From contig NC_052349.1 of NCBI RefSeq assembly GCF_009727055.1, forward strand, positions 91,995,244 to 92,059,243: DNA of 64,000 nt. The letters run 5' to 3'. The stretch's first letter is position 1. Each line of letters begins with the position of its first letter. A program made the translations under genes and the position numbers. The notes under the pieces are model-generated. The model worked only from the letters and a program-made list of their open reading frames with translations, had not been told where the DNA came from and made no database searches. This document shows positions 34,064-45,615 of this stretch, one piece after another. The stretch comes from Benincasa hispida. Taxonomy: Eukaryota; Streptophyta; Magnoliopsida; Cucurbitales; Cucurbitaceae.

Positions 34064-34420
34064 GATACTTCAAGTACCTTGGTTAAGCAACCTCTTGGCC
34101 TTCACAACTGAAATTACCTTGGGCAAGACCACAGTTCTGACCCCTTTGAACTTAAAACTAGCTTCCATAGAAGGATTAAAAATCACCTCCTTACGAGAAC
34201 AGTCTATGCTGGCATGGTTGGTTGCTAACCAATCCATGTTCAAAATCACATCAAAGTTACACATGTCTAACACTATTAAAGCTACGTCAAGGGTACGGTT
34301 CACTATTTCTAACTGCCATACTTTTATCTTTTTGTTTGCTATCCATAATGTCCCAAGATAGGGAGCGTACTTGTCACTATTGTCTCCGACTGCTCAACCT
34401 CTCGACGGTTGGTGGCATAG
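34064..34420 (-). pseudogene. Gypsy E protease with deleted active site
   Basis: The upstream words RVYATNRREVEQ and TLPILGHY (about 34420-34345, minus) are followed almost at once by KKIKVWQLEIVNRTLDVALI, then CNFDVILNMDWLATNHASID and KEVIFNP. In Tekay/Del proteases the catalytic D-S/T-G motif lies between these blocks; here it and about 45 residues are missing, with the join near 34338-34345. The remaining C-terminal half is well conserved. Confidence 0.82.
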
Positions 34421-34671
34421 ACCCGATTGTGCTGTTGTTGTTGTCTGTTCGGAATGTGTGGGCATTTTGTGACTGATTCTGACCACCCTCAATAGGAACA
34501 CCAGGGCATCTATCTACCATATGCTCCACCTACTTGCACTTAAAGCATACTCTTGTGCTGACTGGACAATGCCCCACATGGGACTTCCCGCACGATCTAC
34601 ATACGAACCTATCTTTCCAAGATCCTCCCATCTTAGGATTTTGCTGCTGATACTGCCGTAAAGGTCTAAAC
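34421..34671 (-). pseudogene. Gypsy E gag C-terminal zinc knuckles
   Basis: The minus strand reads DRFVCRSCGKSHVGHC, then RVCFKCK-stop-VEHMVDRCPGVP, two CCHC-type knuckles (the second CX2CX4HX4C with one stop). It precedes the protease as in other plant chromoviruses. The upstream gag continues at 36785 beyond the L1 LTR. Confidence 0.78.
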
Positions 34672-36779
34672 TGTTGGGGTTGATGCCCTAAAGTCTCGTG
34701 TTCTGTAGTTTGTAAACAGTTTGTACGAACGCTTGTGATGTATAATATATGATATTTACTCCACTTCTTGATTTTGCTCATCTGAATGTTTTATTTTCTT
34801 TACCACAAATCAATAAACTAAAATCCCTTGTTGTCTTTATGTAACTTAAGCATGTATATGGTGACATACAAATGGATCATGTCTTAATTGATAACCAAAA
34901 TGGTCTAAAATATATGAATATAGGAGGTAAACCTTATCCTGATAATGCCACGGATGCAGCCCGCTTTGTGGAATAGTTACAAGTGTTATGACTTATCACA
35001 GATGGTCTAATCCTGATCATTCGTGTAGAGGACATACAGTGGGGGCGTCCTATACAAAGAGTTTGTATAAGACTTGACCAAGAAGTATTAATGTCTTGTT
35101 ATATAACACCTTTTATGACAGAGACTTCACTTCACTAGGATGACCATAGGTAACATGACCTTAATCCTGAGTGAGTTGGGAACTCCTTCCATTGAGGGCG
35201 ATCCTTTGATTTACATGGGTGCGAGTGGCCAGTATGCCGACTCATACCTACCATTTTGAGGATTCGTCTGATTTGGGAGCTGGGAACTCAGGTACACAAG
35301 ATGGAATTCACTTCTTCCTTGAAGCAGAGGTAAGTAGATAGATAGTTCCCTTAAGGGCTGATTCCAAGGCTTGAACGATGTGGCCTTTTTATGGCCCGAG
35401 AGGTGTTCACACATAGTTGAACTATGTTGTATTGTTCATTAGAGGGATCAGTGGTACTTAAGGAGTGAGATGTAACTACATGGGTAAAACGATAAATTGG
35501 CCCAACTGTACTTACGAGCATCTGTGAAGAGTTATCGTACTCATGATTGGTTATATCCGATGGACATAGAAATATATCTGTGGTAAGAAGAGTTCAGTTG
35601 TCGCTCTTTAGTGGAATGCTTGGCAGTTAATGGGTGGTGGATTTCGTGGCTAAAGAGTTTAGTTAGCTATTCACATACCATTGGAGCTTAGAGCCATAGC
35701 TCCAAAAGGTCCTCTTGTTAGCTTGGATATAAGTTAAGAATCAGTTTTTGGGTCAGTTTGAAACATTCAAGTTGACAAGAGGGAGTTCAATTATATATGG
35801 TTAATTATATATGATATGATTGACTAAATGTATGAAATACATTAGTTTGGAGGAAATTGGATATAAATATGATTTATATCAAGTAGAGGAGAAAACACTA
35901 TAGTTGATATATGATATCAAACTATAGGTTAAGAATACAATATGATTATATTCATTATTTTATTAATTGGGTAGTTATGAGATAATTGGCTGAAGTTTTC
36001 TCCGAATGCGTGTGAAAGTGGGAAGTTGAATTCAGTTCTAGTAACTGAAGAATAAAATGAAAATTGTTTTCATTTTGAAAAAGACACGCTAAATCGCTCA
36101 CGGTGTTAAAGTCTTGTATCGCTTAGTGTTGAGAGCCTATACGATAGCGCCCGCCTAGTAAATGATCGCTCACCTGTGTTTCCTAAACGATCGCCCGCAA
36201 TTACTTAAACTATCACTTACCTTTACTAGATGATCGCTTAGTGCCTGAGCATAACTAAACTACCGCTTACCTTTTGATAGACGATCACTTAGAAATTACT
36301 ACACGATCATGTACCTCAACCTAGACGATCAAGCACCCAACTATACGATAGTCTTCCCTTTCTCCCACTTGCTTGTTCATAGTACACGATTGCTTTTCCT
36401 CTTCCCCTCTACCAATTCCATCAAATTCCACCCTTTGGATTCTCACTCTAAGAATACTGAGGGCTTCAAATGGTGGTGGCGTTCCTATTGCCTTGTTCAT
36501 GTGCTGTTATTCGTGTAGATGACCGTGGTGCTGCTAGGCGATTATTTGCTGGACGAGAAGGAACGAGAGAAGTTCGTTCACGGTTGGACCGAGTTCTTGT
36601 AAAGAAAGTCTTCAACTGGTACATTCTCTCGGTCTTTTATTTTTATCTTTTAAACCATGCCAGTAATTAGTGTTTTAATGCATATTTGTATGTTAGAATG
36701 TATGTGTGGAAATTCTGTCACAATGAAATTGGAAAGATTCGCTTCCGCTCATAGGTACTCTTGTATAAGAGTTCCTTCA
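34672..36779 (+). repeat. Solo LTR (family L1) inside gypsy E gag
   Basis: It starts TGTTGGGGTTGATGCCCTAA and ends AAGAGTTCCTTCA. The 5-bp flanks TAAAC (34667-34671) and CAAAC (36780-36784) are a target duplication with one change. It is the best intact reference for the copia B LTR and shows the roughly 110 bp (about 35131-35237) missing there. The CGATCG cluster is at about 36120-36350. Confidence 0.9.
36120..36350. repeat. CGATCG-motif cluster in L1 solo LTR
   Basis: About nine imperfect CTAAACGATCG / GATCGCTTAG words over 230 bp, at the same LTR position as 13030-13240 in copia B. Confidence 0.7.
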
Positions 36780-36784
36780 CAAAC

Positions 36785-37440
36785 ATTCCTGAGGCTCATC
36801 GTGAGGGCTTAAGGGCCTTCTGTTCCACTTTCCTTTTCTGTCCCGATAAAGGTTCTGACCCTTGAGCACGTGGGCATTCTCTCTCCTCCAGGGAGTCCAT
36901 CTCTACTGCTAAACGGAGTGCCTCTGCATGCGTAGTTGGCTTGAAGGTCTGCAGAAACCACGTATCTCACTTTTTAGACCCTGTACAAACCTTTCAGCCC
37001 TCTTAGCTTCCATGGTAACCAAATCCGGAGCAAAATGAGATAACTCGTCAAACTCCTAATCATACTCTTTGACCGATATCCAACCCTGCTTCAGATCCAA
37101 GAACTCCTTCTCTTTAACATTCCTCAGAATGACAAAGAATTACTTTAGATAAAACCGTTCTTTGAACTGCTCCCAAGTTATTGTTCCAGCTTCAACAACG
37201 ATCATCCTTTCAGCGGACTGCCACCAGATGGTAGCATTATCTGTAAGCAAGAAAACTGCACATTGTACCAAGGTCTTCCAGACACTTCATGTATCAAATG
37301 ATTTGCTCTAAATGGTACCATTCGCACCCGCTTACATTCTGCGCTGGTAGGGTCCTTTAGTGACCCATTAAATGTGCGAGGATTATACTTTTGGAAATCC
37401 CTCAGATGCTTAGTCTCCATGGATAGATCCTACAAGTTCT
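36785..37440 (-). pseudogene. Gypsy E gag (capsid part)
   Basis: Minus strand from 37420: KHLRDFQKYNPRTFNGSLKD, then, in other frames, FRAN-type and VQCAVF-like segments, WWQSAERMIVVEAGTITW, EQFKERFYLK, EKEFLDLKQGWISVKEYD and FDELSHFAPDLV. These are the Retrotrans_gag words of the plant Tekay/Del lineage. At least three frame changes and several stops are present. It is cut at 36785 by the L1 LTR insertion. Confidence 0.82.
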
Positions 37441-37942
37441 GCTGTATGGCAGGGTCTTGAGGAGTAGGAACCTCCTGAGGTTATTCTCATCGAACTAACG
37501 CCTCCTCCACTATCTTCTTAAACCTTTCCTCTAGCTGAGCCGACATTGCAGCAAGGTCAGCCTAGGTGACGAGTGCATCAAGAGGTGGGTGTATCAATAT
37601 CTGTTCCTAATTATCTACGATGTTATCAACACAAGAGAGGGGAGGGGGAAGGGGGAGTCTCGTCTGCCCCTCCTACCTCCCGTCCTTCCTCCCCGACCAC
37701 CCCTTCGTGCACTTCGTCGTGGTGAAATTTTCTACCATTCATAGTCAACCTCAATTAACTTCTCAGTCAAAATAAATAGTCTAGAACCAACCTCAGGGAA
37801 AGCATGCAATGACAAGAATATACAAGTTCTAGAATACCTTAACTAGAAATATACCTGGCGAGGATGATAAATCCATGGTTAGCCATAAGGAACATAAAGC
37901 CAAGACTTACATTGTAAGTCAGTCTATAGAACCTAAAACTTA
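37441..37942 (-). other. Gypsy E leader and gag N-terminus
   Basis: Between the PBS and the capsid block. It includes a purine/pyrimidine-biased stretch at about 37635-37700 and an MSAQLEERFKKIVEE-like gag start near 37500-37550. No independent feature seen. Confidence 0.5.
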
Positions 37943-37955
37943 GGCTCTGATAGCA
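37943..37955 (-). promoter_or_regulatory. Gypsy E primer binding site (tRNA-iMet type)
   Basis: The minus strand reads TGCTATCAGAGCC, one base different from the initiator-tRNA-Met PBS TGGTATCAGAGCC, two bases from the LTR end. Confidence 0.85.
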
Positions 37956-38456
37956 ACTGTAACGATTCAACCTTTCGAGTACTCAGACAAGGGCAGTTAC
38001 GACAACTGTAATGACCCGACCTTTCACTCAAAATTTTGATCGTCATAAATTCAGTGAAAACATGAATGACTATTTCAAATCGAAATATTAATTTGATAAA
38101 TAAATCAAATAAGAAACACATTTAATTGGGATAAAAAATGTTTAATAATAATAATAATATTTCAAATTGAAACAGTAAAACATGTCATCTGTCTACAACC
38201 TCGAGTAAAAAAACATGTAAATAAATTAAAAAAAACATGTTCGAAAGCGCTTTCTAATGTCCCCATATGGCACTATCATGGGTCCCGACTGTTCCTTGCC
38301 AGTCCATTCCTGTAATTGCTTGAAAGAAAAACATAAAAGGAAGAAAGGATGAGTATAACAATACCCAGTAAGTGACCCACTATTGAGCCCTCTAGGTTAC
38401 CTATTAGTTAGTTTATCTAGGCATCAGTGTACACCCAACATATTAGTCGTAGTGAT

Positions 38457-38656
38457 CCCGAAGGAACATGCATCAGTCATAGGGTGTAACCCGAAGGTCC
38501 TCTAATTAGTCATAGACATGAACCCGAAAGAACATAAATCAGTAAAAAAAACATGAACCCGAAGGAACATGAATTAGTCATAGACATGAACCCAAAGGAA
38601 CATTAATCAGTCATAAACATGAACTCGAAGGAACATGAATCAGTCATAATGTGCAC
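38457..38656. repeat. 33-bp tandem repeat, six copies
   Basis: Units start at 38457, 38490, 38523, 38558, 38591 and 38624, with consensus CCCGAAGGAACATGAATCAG then TCATAGACATGAA. Copy 3 is 35 bp; the others are 33 bp. It lies inside the E 5' LTR. Confidence 0.85.
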
Positions 38657-38867
38657 ATATACAGTCATGCGCGTAACCTACCTAGATAAGAAAAACTAAC
38701 AGGAACCCAATAACTTAGGATGCATCAGTTTTCATGTAATTCTTGTGTTACATTCTATAGCTGTTTACCTTAGGGTTAAAAATTTCATATAAACATAACG
38801 TCAGGAAACAGTACATATCATCTTAGTCAAAACATTCCATCAGTGCATAACATGAAATTTTACAGTC

Positions 38868-39030
38868 CATACAGTCCGACTTAAAGCAGTCCAAATAGTA
38901 CAAAATATATAGTCCAAATAGTCCGACTTAAATAGTCCAATCAGTCCAACTTAGACAGACCAATAAACCAAACTCAGGCAGTCCAATAAGTCAAACTTAA
39001 ACAATCCAATCAATCATGCTCAGACAATCA
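38868..39030. repeat. Degenerate AGTCCAAATAGTCCGACTTA tandem repeat
   Basis: A run of AGTCCAA/AGTCCGACTTA words with a period near 20 bp, imperfect, inside the E 5' LTR. Confidence 0.65.
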
Positions 39031-39667
39031 TCAATCTAACATAGCCATTAACGTAGTGTAGGGGTGATTGGTTCGACGGCGAACGAGTAGAAAGACACTT
39101 ACCTTAAATTTTTGCCTAGACAAGTTCAATGAACCTTAACCTTACTTGCCCAAAAGATCACGAACCAAGTCCTAAGTTATAAACCAAAATTAGGATTTTG
39201 AAATACAGCCAAAATTCCCAATCCAAACTACACCAAAATTTACCGTTTCAAGTACCAATCACTTACCCAAACTGTGTCAGAAACGGTCCCAAATTGGTGA
39301 ACAACACCTTAACAACCTTCAATCCTTGAACCCAAACGAGGGTATTAGTCGATTAGATAAAAAAATCTAATGGGTATTAGAGATACCCCAAGAAAATTGC
39401 CAAGAATCTTACCCAAACTCATGCCTAACGTGCTGGACAACTCGCTAAAATGCACAACATCCTCGACCTAAAAGTCGAAATCCCAAGGTCAACGTTAGAT
39501 TGAAACCGAGAATTAATGGGCATTAGAAGCATCCAAAAAATTAATCCAATAAGCACAAAAACCTCACCTAAAATCCAAGAAACGGTGGCTGATTGGAAAA
39601 ACACGGACTAAATCTAGCAGCTTGAGAAACTTAGAGAGGCACGGATGAAGGGCAGTGTGGCGCCGGC

Positions 39668-41571
39668 TGAAGGAACTCTAATTATGGAGGACCCTTGAGC
39701 GGAAGCGGATGGTCCATAACTCCATTGTGAAAGAATTCAAACATTTACAATCATACTAAATAGAATATGCATTAATCGTAAATTACAACATCAAATACAA
39801 AGGATAAGAGAGACAATATCTTTGAAGAACGTATCTTCAAATGTATCCCTTGATCAAACTCGAATGCAATGATCAAGAACTCGAACTCCCTCGAACACCA
39901 GCAACAAGTATCAACTCGATCCTCGATCAGAATCAGACACTAGCACAAGATTTCCTTGGTATTCCCAGTGTGAGAATCCAAGAGTTGTGGGCTCTAGCTG
40001 ATTTTGGATAGAAGAAAGGATTGGAGTAGACGATTGAGTAAACGATGAACTATCGTATAGACTTGATACTCGATCGTTTAGATACTCTCCAGCTTTCATT
40101 TAGTATACTCGATACTATCATATGATCTCTCAATTAATAATAAGATAACTTGTTATCATAGTGTAAGATTTTGAAAACCAATTTCCTTTTGTCTCACAGT
40201 TTACATAAAACGGTGTATAACCACCCACTAAGGTCGGTTATTGAGAAAAAGAAATATCAATTATCATATAATTAATAAATTATAAATAAGTACAATAACT
40301 AACTTATCATATTATATTTATAACCTATAGTTTTAATATTGCATCATATGCAACATATAAACCATAGTTCTTTTTCTATTTTATGGCATTTAATATAAAT
40401 CATATTTATATTAATTCCTCCAATCAAATAATAATGTATCAATTCCCTCTTGTTAATTTGAACATTTTAAACTAAACCAAAGACTGATTCTCAACTTGAA
40501 TCCATTGAGCTACCAAGGGGACCTTATGGACCTGTAGCTTGAAGCTTCAACAATACGTGAATAACTGACTAAACTCTATAATCACATTATCCACCATTCG
40601 TTAACTGCCGGGCACTCCACTAAAGATCAGCAGCTGCACTATTCGCACTACAGATATATTTCTGTGTCCATTGGATATAACCAATCAACAATACGATGAC
40701 CCTTCACAAATCGCTTGTAAGTTCAACTGGAAAAATTACCGTTTTGCCCCTGTAGTTACATCTAACTCCTTAAGTATTACTGATTCCTTTAATGAACAAT
40801 AGATCATAGTCCTACTATGATTAAACACTTCTTGGGCCAAGAGAAGGTGTGGCACCACATTGTTCAAGCCCCAGAATCAGCTTTAAGGGAGCAATTTATC
40901 TACTTACCCCTGCTTTGGGGAAGGAGTGAATTCCATCTTATGTAGTTGAGTTCCTAGCTCCCCAATTAGACGAATCCCCAAAATGGTAGGTTTGTTGAGT
41001 CGGCGATCTGGCCACTCTCACCCATGTAAATCAAAGGACCGCTCTCATAGGTAGGAGTTTACAACTCACTCAGAATTAAGGTCATGTTACCTATGGTCAT
41101 CTTAGTGAAATGAAAGTCTCAATTATGAATGGCATTATATAACGAGACTATACATTTTGTGGTTCGGTCTTATACAAACTCCTTTGTATAGAATATCCCC
41201 GCTTGCATGTCTAATACATGAATGATCAGGATCAGATCATTTATAGCACTTTACAACATTTGTAACACCTACAAAGCGGGTCACACTCGTAGTGTCACTA
41301 GGATAAGGTATCCCTTCTTATCCATATACTACAGACCATTTAGGTTATCACTTAAAACACGATCGACTTATATGTCTCCATATACATGTTTAAGTTACAA
41401 CGATAACCATGGATATTAATTTATTGGTTTGTGGTTAATGCAACTAAAATATCAAATATTTCATAGATTAAAATGTATAAAATATCATATATTATAAATC
41501 ACAAAGTGTTTGTTCACACAAGTGTTTACAAACTACAGAACCCTACGAGATTTAGGGCACCAACCCCAACA
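39668..41571 (-). repeat. Solo LTR (family L1) inside gypsy E 5' LTR
   Basis: Plus-strand ends TGAAGGAACTCTAATTATGG and CACCAACCCCAACA are the reverse complement of the L1 ends. The flanks CCGGC (39663-39667) and CTGGC (41572-41576) form a target duplication with one change. Confidence 0.88.
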
Positions 41572-43092
41572 CTGGCAACTGACCAAAAGAGGAATGGTGC
41601 ACTGGTGACGTAAAGTTAGCTGTCAAAGACTTGATGCCTGAAATTATGTGGGACGAAATATGCGATGCATGTCTTAAGCTATGCGTTGGTTCTCATGCGT
41701 CGGTGGTCATGCGTTGGGATGGAAAATATGCGTTGATCTCTTATGCAATGACCATGCGTTCCTGTCAAAAGTTTTCTTGCACTCACGCCAAGTATAATGT
41801 GAACACAAGTTTCTTGGGTGATCCGCGGTCGAGCTCAGTGACTTGTAGCTAAAGGTTATGCGGTGATGTGTTTGTGATAGATGAATAAAAGAATGATGGG
41901 GGTTGTAAGCTATAAACTACTCCTACTCCTAACTAACAGATTAAGCGATGAGAATATGAATGAGAGGTAGAGAGACGACAACTTTTGACGCGTAGTAAAT
42001 GCATGGAAAAAGAGATAAAATGTGAGGATGTCTTCACTGCACACTGAGCTTGACTGCAAGGGCAACTTCAGCCAATACAAGCTATGCAATCATGCTACAC
42101 CCACTTGAGCCTAATTCTGGGACGCATGCGATGTATATGCGACAGTGTCGAGAGCCCTTATTCCTAAGTCTCTATTCCTGCTTACGTGCTCTCACACATA
42201 AACAAGATGACCGCATACCAACGTATCCTACTTCTGGACGCATGCAATATCCCATCCGTAGGGTGCATACACTATGTAATAGCAAATGGAGCTTATCTCT
42301 AAATTCCCCATTCTTGCTTATGCATTCCAATCCGCCTTCTCGAGTCTTAGATTTGATTTTTAGACTACTCTCCCTAGTGTGCCTAAATGATGAATGATGC
42401 CCTCATAAGATAAGGTAATCGCATAAACCTGGCTGACCTAAGATTACTCCTATCTCTAGTGAACACTTGCTTACATTGCTTAATACGACCAACCACTTAC
42501 CCTCTCGGACAGTTAGTTGTTGTTGACTTTACTCATAGACAAGCATTGCGTTCGCTTATAGACAGGCATGCTACAGCTTCACATTAAGCAAATAAGGTTT
42601 TCTCACAACACTCACGCAATGCACACCTCCCAGTGGTTTGCTACATGCTTCATATTCCTATGCCGCATGATTAAGTATGCGATACTCTAACAGTCTCACT
42701 AAGTGATGCAATGAAAGTTAAGGATACTAAGTAAATGAAGATGGAGATGGAGTCGAAGGAGAATATAGAAATGCATTGATCACAAAATGTATTAATTTCT
42801 TAAGTCAAAATGTAATACAATACAATATAAGGAAAGAAGAGAAAATGAGAGGACCAGCTGGAAGCAATGTCTTGCTTCCAGCAAATGTGTGTCAAGGTTG
42901 CCTGTGGTTCCATGGAAGGGCGGTGGAATTGACTCTCTCGAGATCTAACTCCAGCGAAGGCTCCGGTCGTCACTCGGAATGAATGAAGGAGATGAAGAAC
43001 TCTCAAACTTTCTTCTAACACTTTGGTCTGGATCACAAGGATCCACCCGAAGGTAGAAAATTGAATGCTTTGAAATTCTGCTCATCGGCTTT

Positions 43093-43100
43093 TATTTATA
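43093..43100 (-). promoter_or_regulatory. TATA box in solo Athila LTR
   Basis: TATTTATA on the + strand (TATAAATA on minus), same context as the other Athila LTRs. Confidence 0.65.
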
Positions 43101-43285
43101 GAGCTTAATCGCTGATAGCATTAATGGACCTACTCTGATTCTGACATTCGTGGCGCATTGGTTCTTTTCTGAATCTCTACTGTTAACGGCATGGTAGGTG
43201 AAATGTCAACATCATCTTTTGATTCTCCTGAGACTTTGCGTCCATCCCTCTATTATGGTTATCATCGTGTAGCCGTAATCTTACG

Positions 43286-43399
43286 ATGACCGCATTCGCT
43301 TAATGACCACAACTTCTATGAGATGACTGTTGCATTCGCTTGACGACCGCAACTTCTATGCGATGGACGCATGCAGTTGATGGCCGCAACATCCATGTG
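43286..43399. repeat. About 40-bp tandem repeat in solo Athila LTR
   Basis: CGCATTCGCTTAATGACCAC at 43291 recurs as TGCATTCGCTTGACGACCGC at 43331, with a weaker third copy near 43367. Period 40 bp. Confidence 0.65.
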
Positions 43400-44336
43400 T
43401 CGAACGTATGCGTTCACTTTTGTGATGGAGAAATTCTCTACATGTGGTCGTCTTTGTGGCAGCCCGACTTTTGCGTATGCGCTTCCTTCCTGCGTTAGCT
43501 ACAAAGATAGACAATTGAATGCATAATAGTGGGTTAGCCGAGATTCTTAATGCTGGACGATGCAAACTAATTTTCTCATGAATTCCTAACATATTCGTCA
43601 CATATTTCACTTAACAATCCTCATAATTCTAAATAAAAGGCGTAAGATAATGTGCATTTCTGCCCATCATTATGCACGACTAAGCTTTGTCCGATCTGGC
43701 GGCTCGCGAATTGATCGAGCACTGGCAACTTCGAGTCGGCAGCACGAAATGGCGAATATGTTCAACGAAAAAGATCTGGACGAAGACGGCAACGAAAGCT
43801 GGCTCGTAGTAACTCCGGTGGCTAGGGATGGGTGGGGAAAACATTGCATGGAGAAGGAAGGCCACGGAGAGGTTCACAGTTGCAAGGAAGAGGGGAGTCT
43901 TTTTTCTCCCTTTTTTTTTTTTTTTTTTCCTTTTTCCTTCTAATTATATAAATAAATATATACTAATTAAAACTCCTTTCTTTTTCTCTTTTCAATTCCA
44001 ACTTCCAATTTCTTTTATTAAATCCAAAATATCTCCTTAAATTTCATCCAAATAAAAAATCAAAAATCAAATAAAACCAATAAATTCTCTTCCTAAATAA
44101 AATTCAAATTTAATAACTCCCATCTTTTCCAACATATTTTTAAATCTTCCCTCCAAAAATAAAATTGAATTATCTTATTAAAATAATGTAATCTCCAATT
44201 GCAAGCCAAATTAAATCCCAATAAATTCCAAATAATTAAATGAATTTAACTTAGCCAAATACTTGAGTCTCGAAACTTAATTTATCCAAATAGTCCAAAA
44301 TAAATTAATGTTTAATTAAAAATAAATCAAGGTGCA

Positions 44337-44944
44337 GCTACTGGCTTTAGTGAAGTATCACGGTAGTTAACGAATGTAGTTAATAGGTTAAAGAGTTTAG
44401 TTGGTAATCTTGCATTGTTGGAACTCATGATCTGCAGGTCCATTAGGTCTCCTACTAGCTCATATTGGACTAAACTTAGAATTGTGTGACGTGTGAGTTT
44501 GAAGTGTTCATATCCGAATTAGGGAATAATCGTTAAATATCTATGATATAAAGAGAGAGTTGGAGATATTTAGATTTAAATATCAAAAGTATGAATAAGA
44601 ATTCATTGGGATTAGTATTGGATTTAATAAATGAATATTAAATTAAATTGATTAAATTATTTAATATTAATTATTTGAATTAATTTTGAATTAAATAGAA
44701 TTAATCAAAGTTGGACAAAGCCAAGTGTTGATTTCACGAAGTTTTGAAGGTCAAAGATCAAAAGTTGACTTCACTAAGTGGAAAATTCCAAAATTAGTTT
44801 TGAATTAATTTTGATACAATTTGACTAAAGTCAAATGTTGACTTCAAAATGGTCAAAAATCAAAATGTTGACTTCACTTAGTGGAAAAATTCAACTTTTA
44901 GTGAATTAGTGAGTAATTCATTTTGCAAAGTGTTGATTCCATAA
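44337..44944 (+). repeat. Copia D 3' LTR, second part (family L2)
   Basis: The words TAGTTAACGAATG, CATGATCTGCAGGTCC and ACTAGCTCATATTGG match the L2 solo LTRs (reverse complement of 32400-32570). It ends at 44944 where another LTR starts. A TTGACTTCA(C)TTAGTGGAAAA word repeats several times at about 44760-44900. Confidence 0.75.
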
Positions 44945-45615
44945 TGTTGGGGTTGATGCCCTAAATCTCATAGGGTCCTATAGTTTGTAAACATTGTTGA
45001 ACAAATTCTTTATGTACTTAGTAAAATATTTGATATTTTATCCATTGTCTATAATATATGTAATATTTTAGTTACATTAACCATAAACCAATAAACTAAC
45101 ATTCAAAGTTATCTTTGTAACTTAAATATGTATGTGGAGACATATGGGTGGATCATGTTTAATTGATAGCCTAAATGGTCTGTAGTAGATGGATAAGGCT
45201 GGGTACTTTATCCTTGTGACACTACGAGTATGACCCGCTTTGTAGGTCTCACAATTGTTGTAAAGTGCTACCAATGATCTCAAGCGGGGATATTCTATAT
45301 AAAGGAGTTTGTATAAGACCGGACCACGAAATGTTTAGTCTCATTATATAACACCATTCATAATAGAGACTTACATTTCACCAGGATGACTATAGGTAAC
45401 ATGACCTGAATCCTGAATGAGTTGTGAGCTCCTGCCTGTGAGGGCAGTCCTTTGATTTGTATGGGTGAGAGTGGCCAGATCGCCGAGTCAACAAGCCTAC
45501 TATTTTGAGGATTCGTCTAATTGGAGAGTTGGGAATACAGCTACACGAGATAGAATTCACTCATTTCCTGAGACAGAGGTAAGTAGATAAATTGCTCCCT
45601 TAAGGGTTGATTCCA
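44945..45615 (+). repeat. Partial L1 LTR
   Basis: It starts TGTTGGGGTTGATGCCCTAA and follows the L1 LTR for about 670 bp up to AAGGGTTGATTCCA, then switches to copia leader sequence in the other orientation. The rest of the LTR is missing. Confidence 0.82.

Larger units (their letters stand above)
41649..43669 (-). repeat. Solo Athila LTR inside gypsy E 5' LTR
   Basis: The flanks TTATG (41644-41648) and TTATG (43670-43674) are an exact 5-bp target duplication. On the minus strand it starts TGATGGGCAGAAATGCAC, matching the Athila-3 LTR start TGATAACGGGTAGAAATGCAC. The TATA box is on the minus strand at 43093-43100. It is rich in ATGCGAT/ATGCGTT words. It inserted 77 bp from the neighbouring L1 LTR. 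Confidence 0.9.
28898..44336 (-). mobile_element. Gypsy element E: Tekay/Del-like chromovirus with nested insertions
   Basis: On the minus strand: 5' LTR (44336-37958), tRNA-iMet type PBS, gag, zinc knuckles, protease, RT, RNase H, integrase, chromodomain, polypurine tract, truncated 3' LTR (29274-28898). Motifs fit the plant Tekay/Del chromovirus lineage. Four LTRs have inserted into it: 31630-33464 in RT, 34672-36779 in gag, 39668-41571 and 41649-43669 in the 5' LTR. Without them E is about 7.5 kb. It is dead: the protease active site is deleted and the RT catalytic pair is changed. It sits in the 3' LTR of copia D. Confidence 0.87.
37958..44336 (-). repeat. Gypsy E 5' LTR, split by two LTR insertions
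   Basis: LTR sequence occupies 37958-39667, 41572-41648 and 43670-44336, about 2.4 kb in all. The last 360 bp match the 3' LTR at 28898-29274. The left edge begins TGTAACGATTCAACCTTTCG and, 50 bp later, repeats as TGTAATGACCCGACCTTTC. It holds two tandem repeats (38457-38656 and 38868-39030). Confidence 0.8.

Noticed and set aside
38457..38656. Possible CRISPR-like array
   Set aside because: Units are contiguous tandem repeats without unique spacers, inside a plant LTR.
42050..42397. 115-codon ORF
   Set aside because: It lies within the solo Athila LTR, with no family features.
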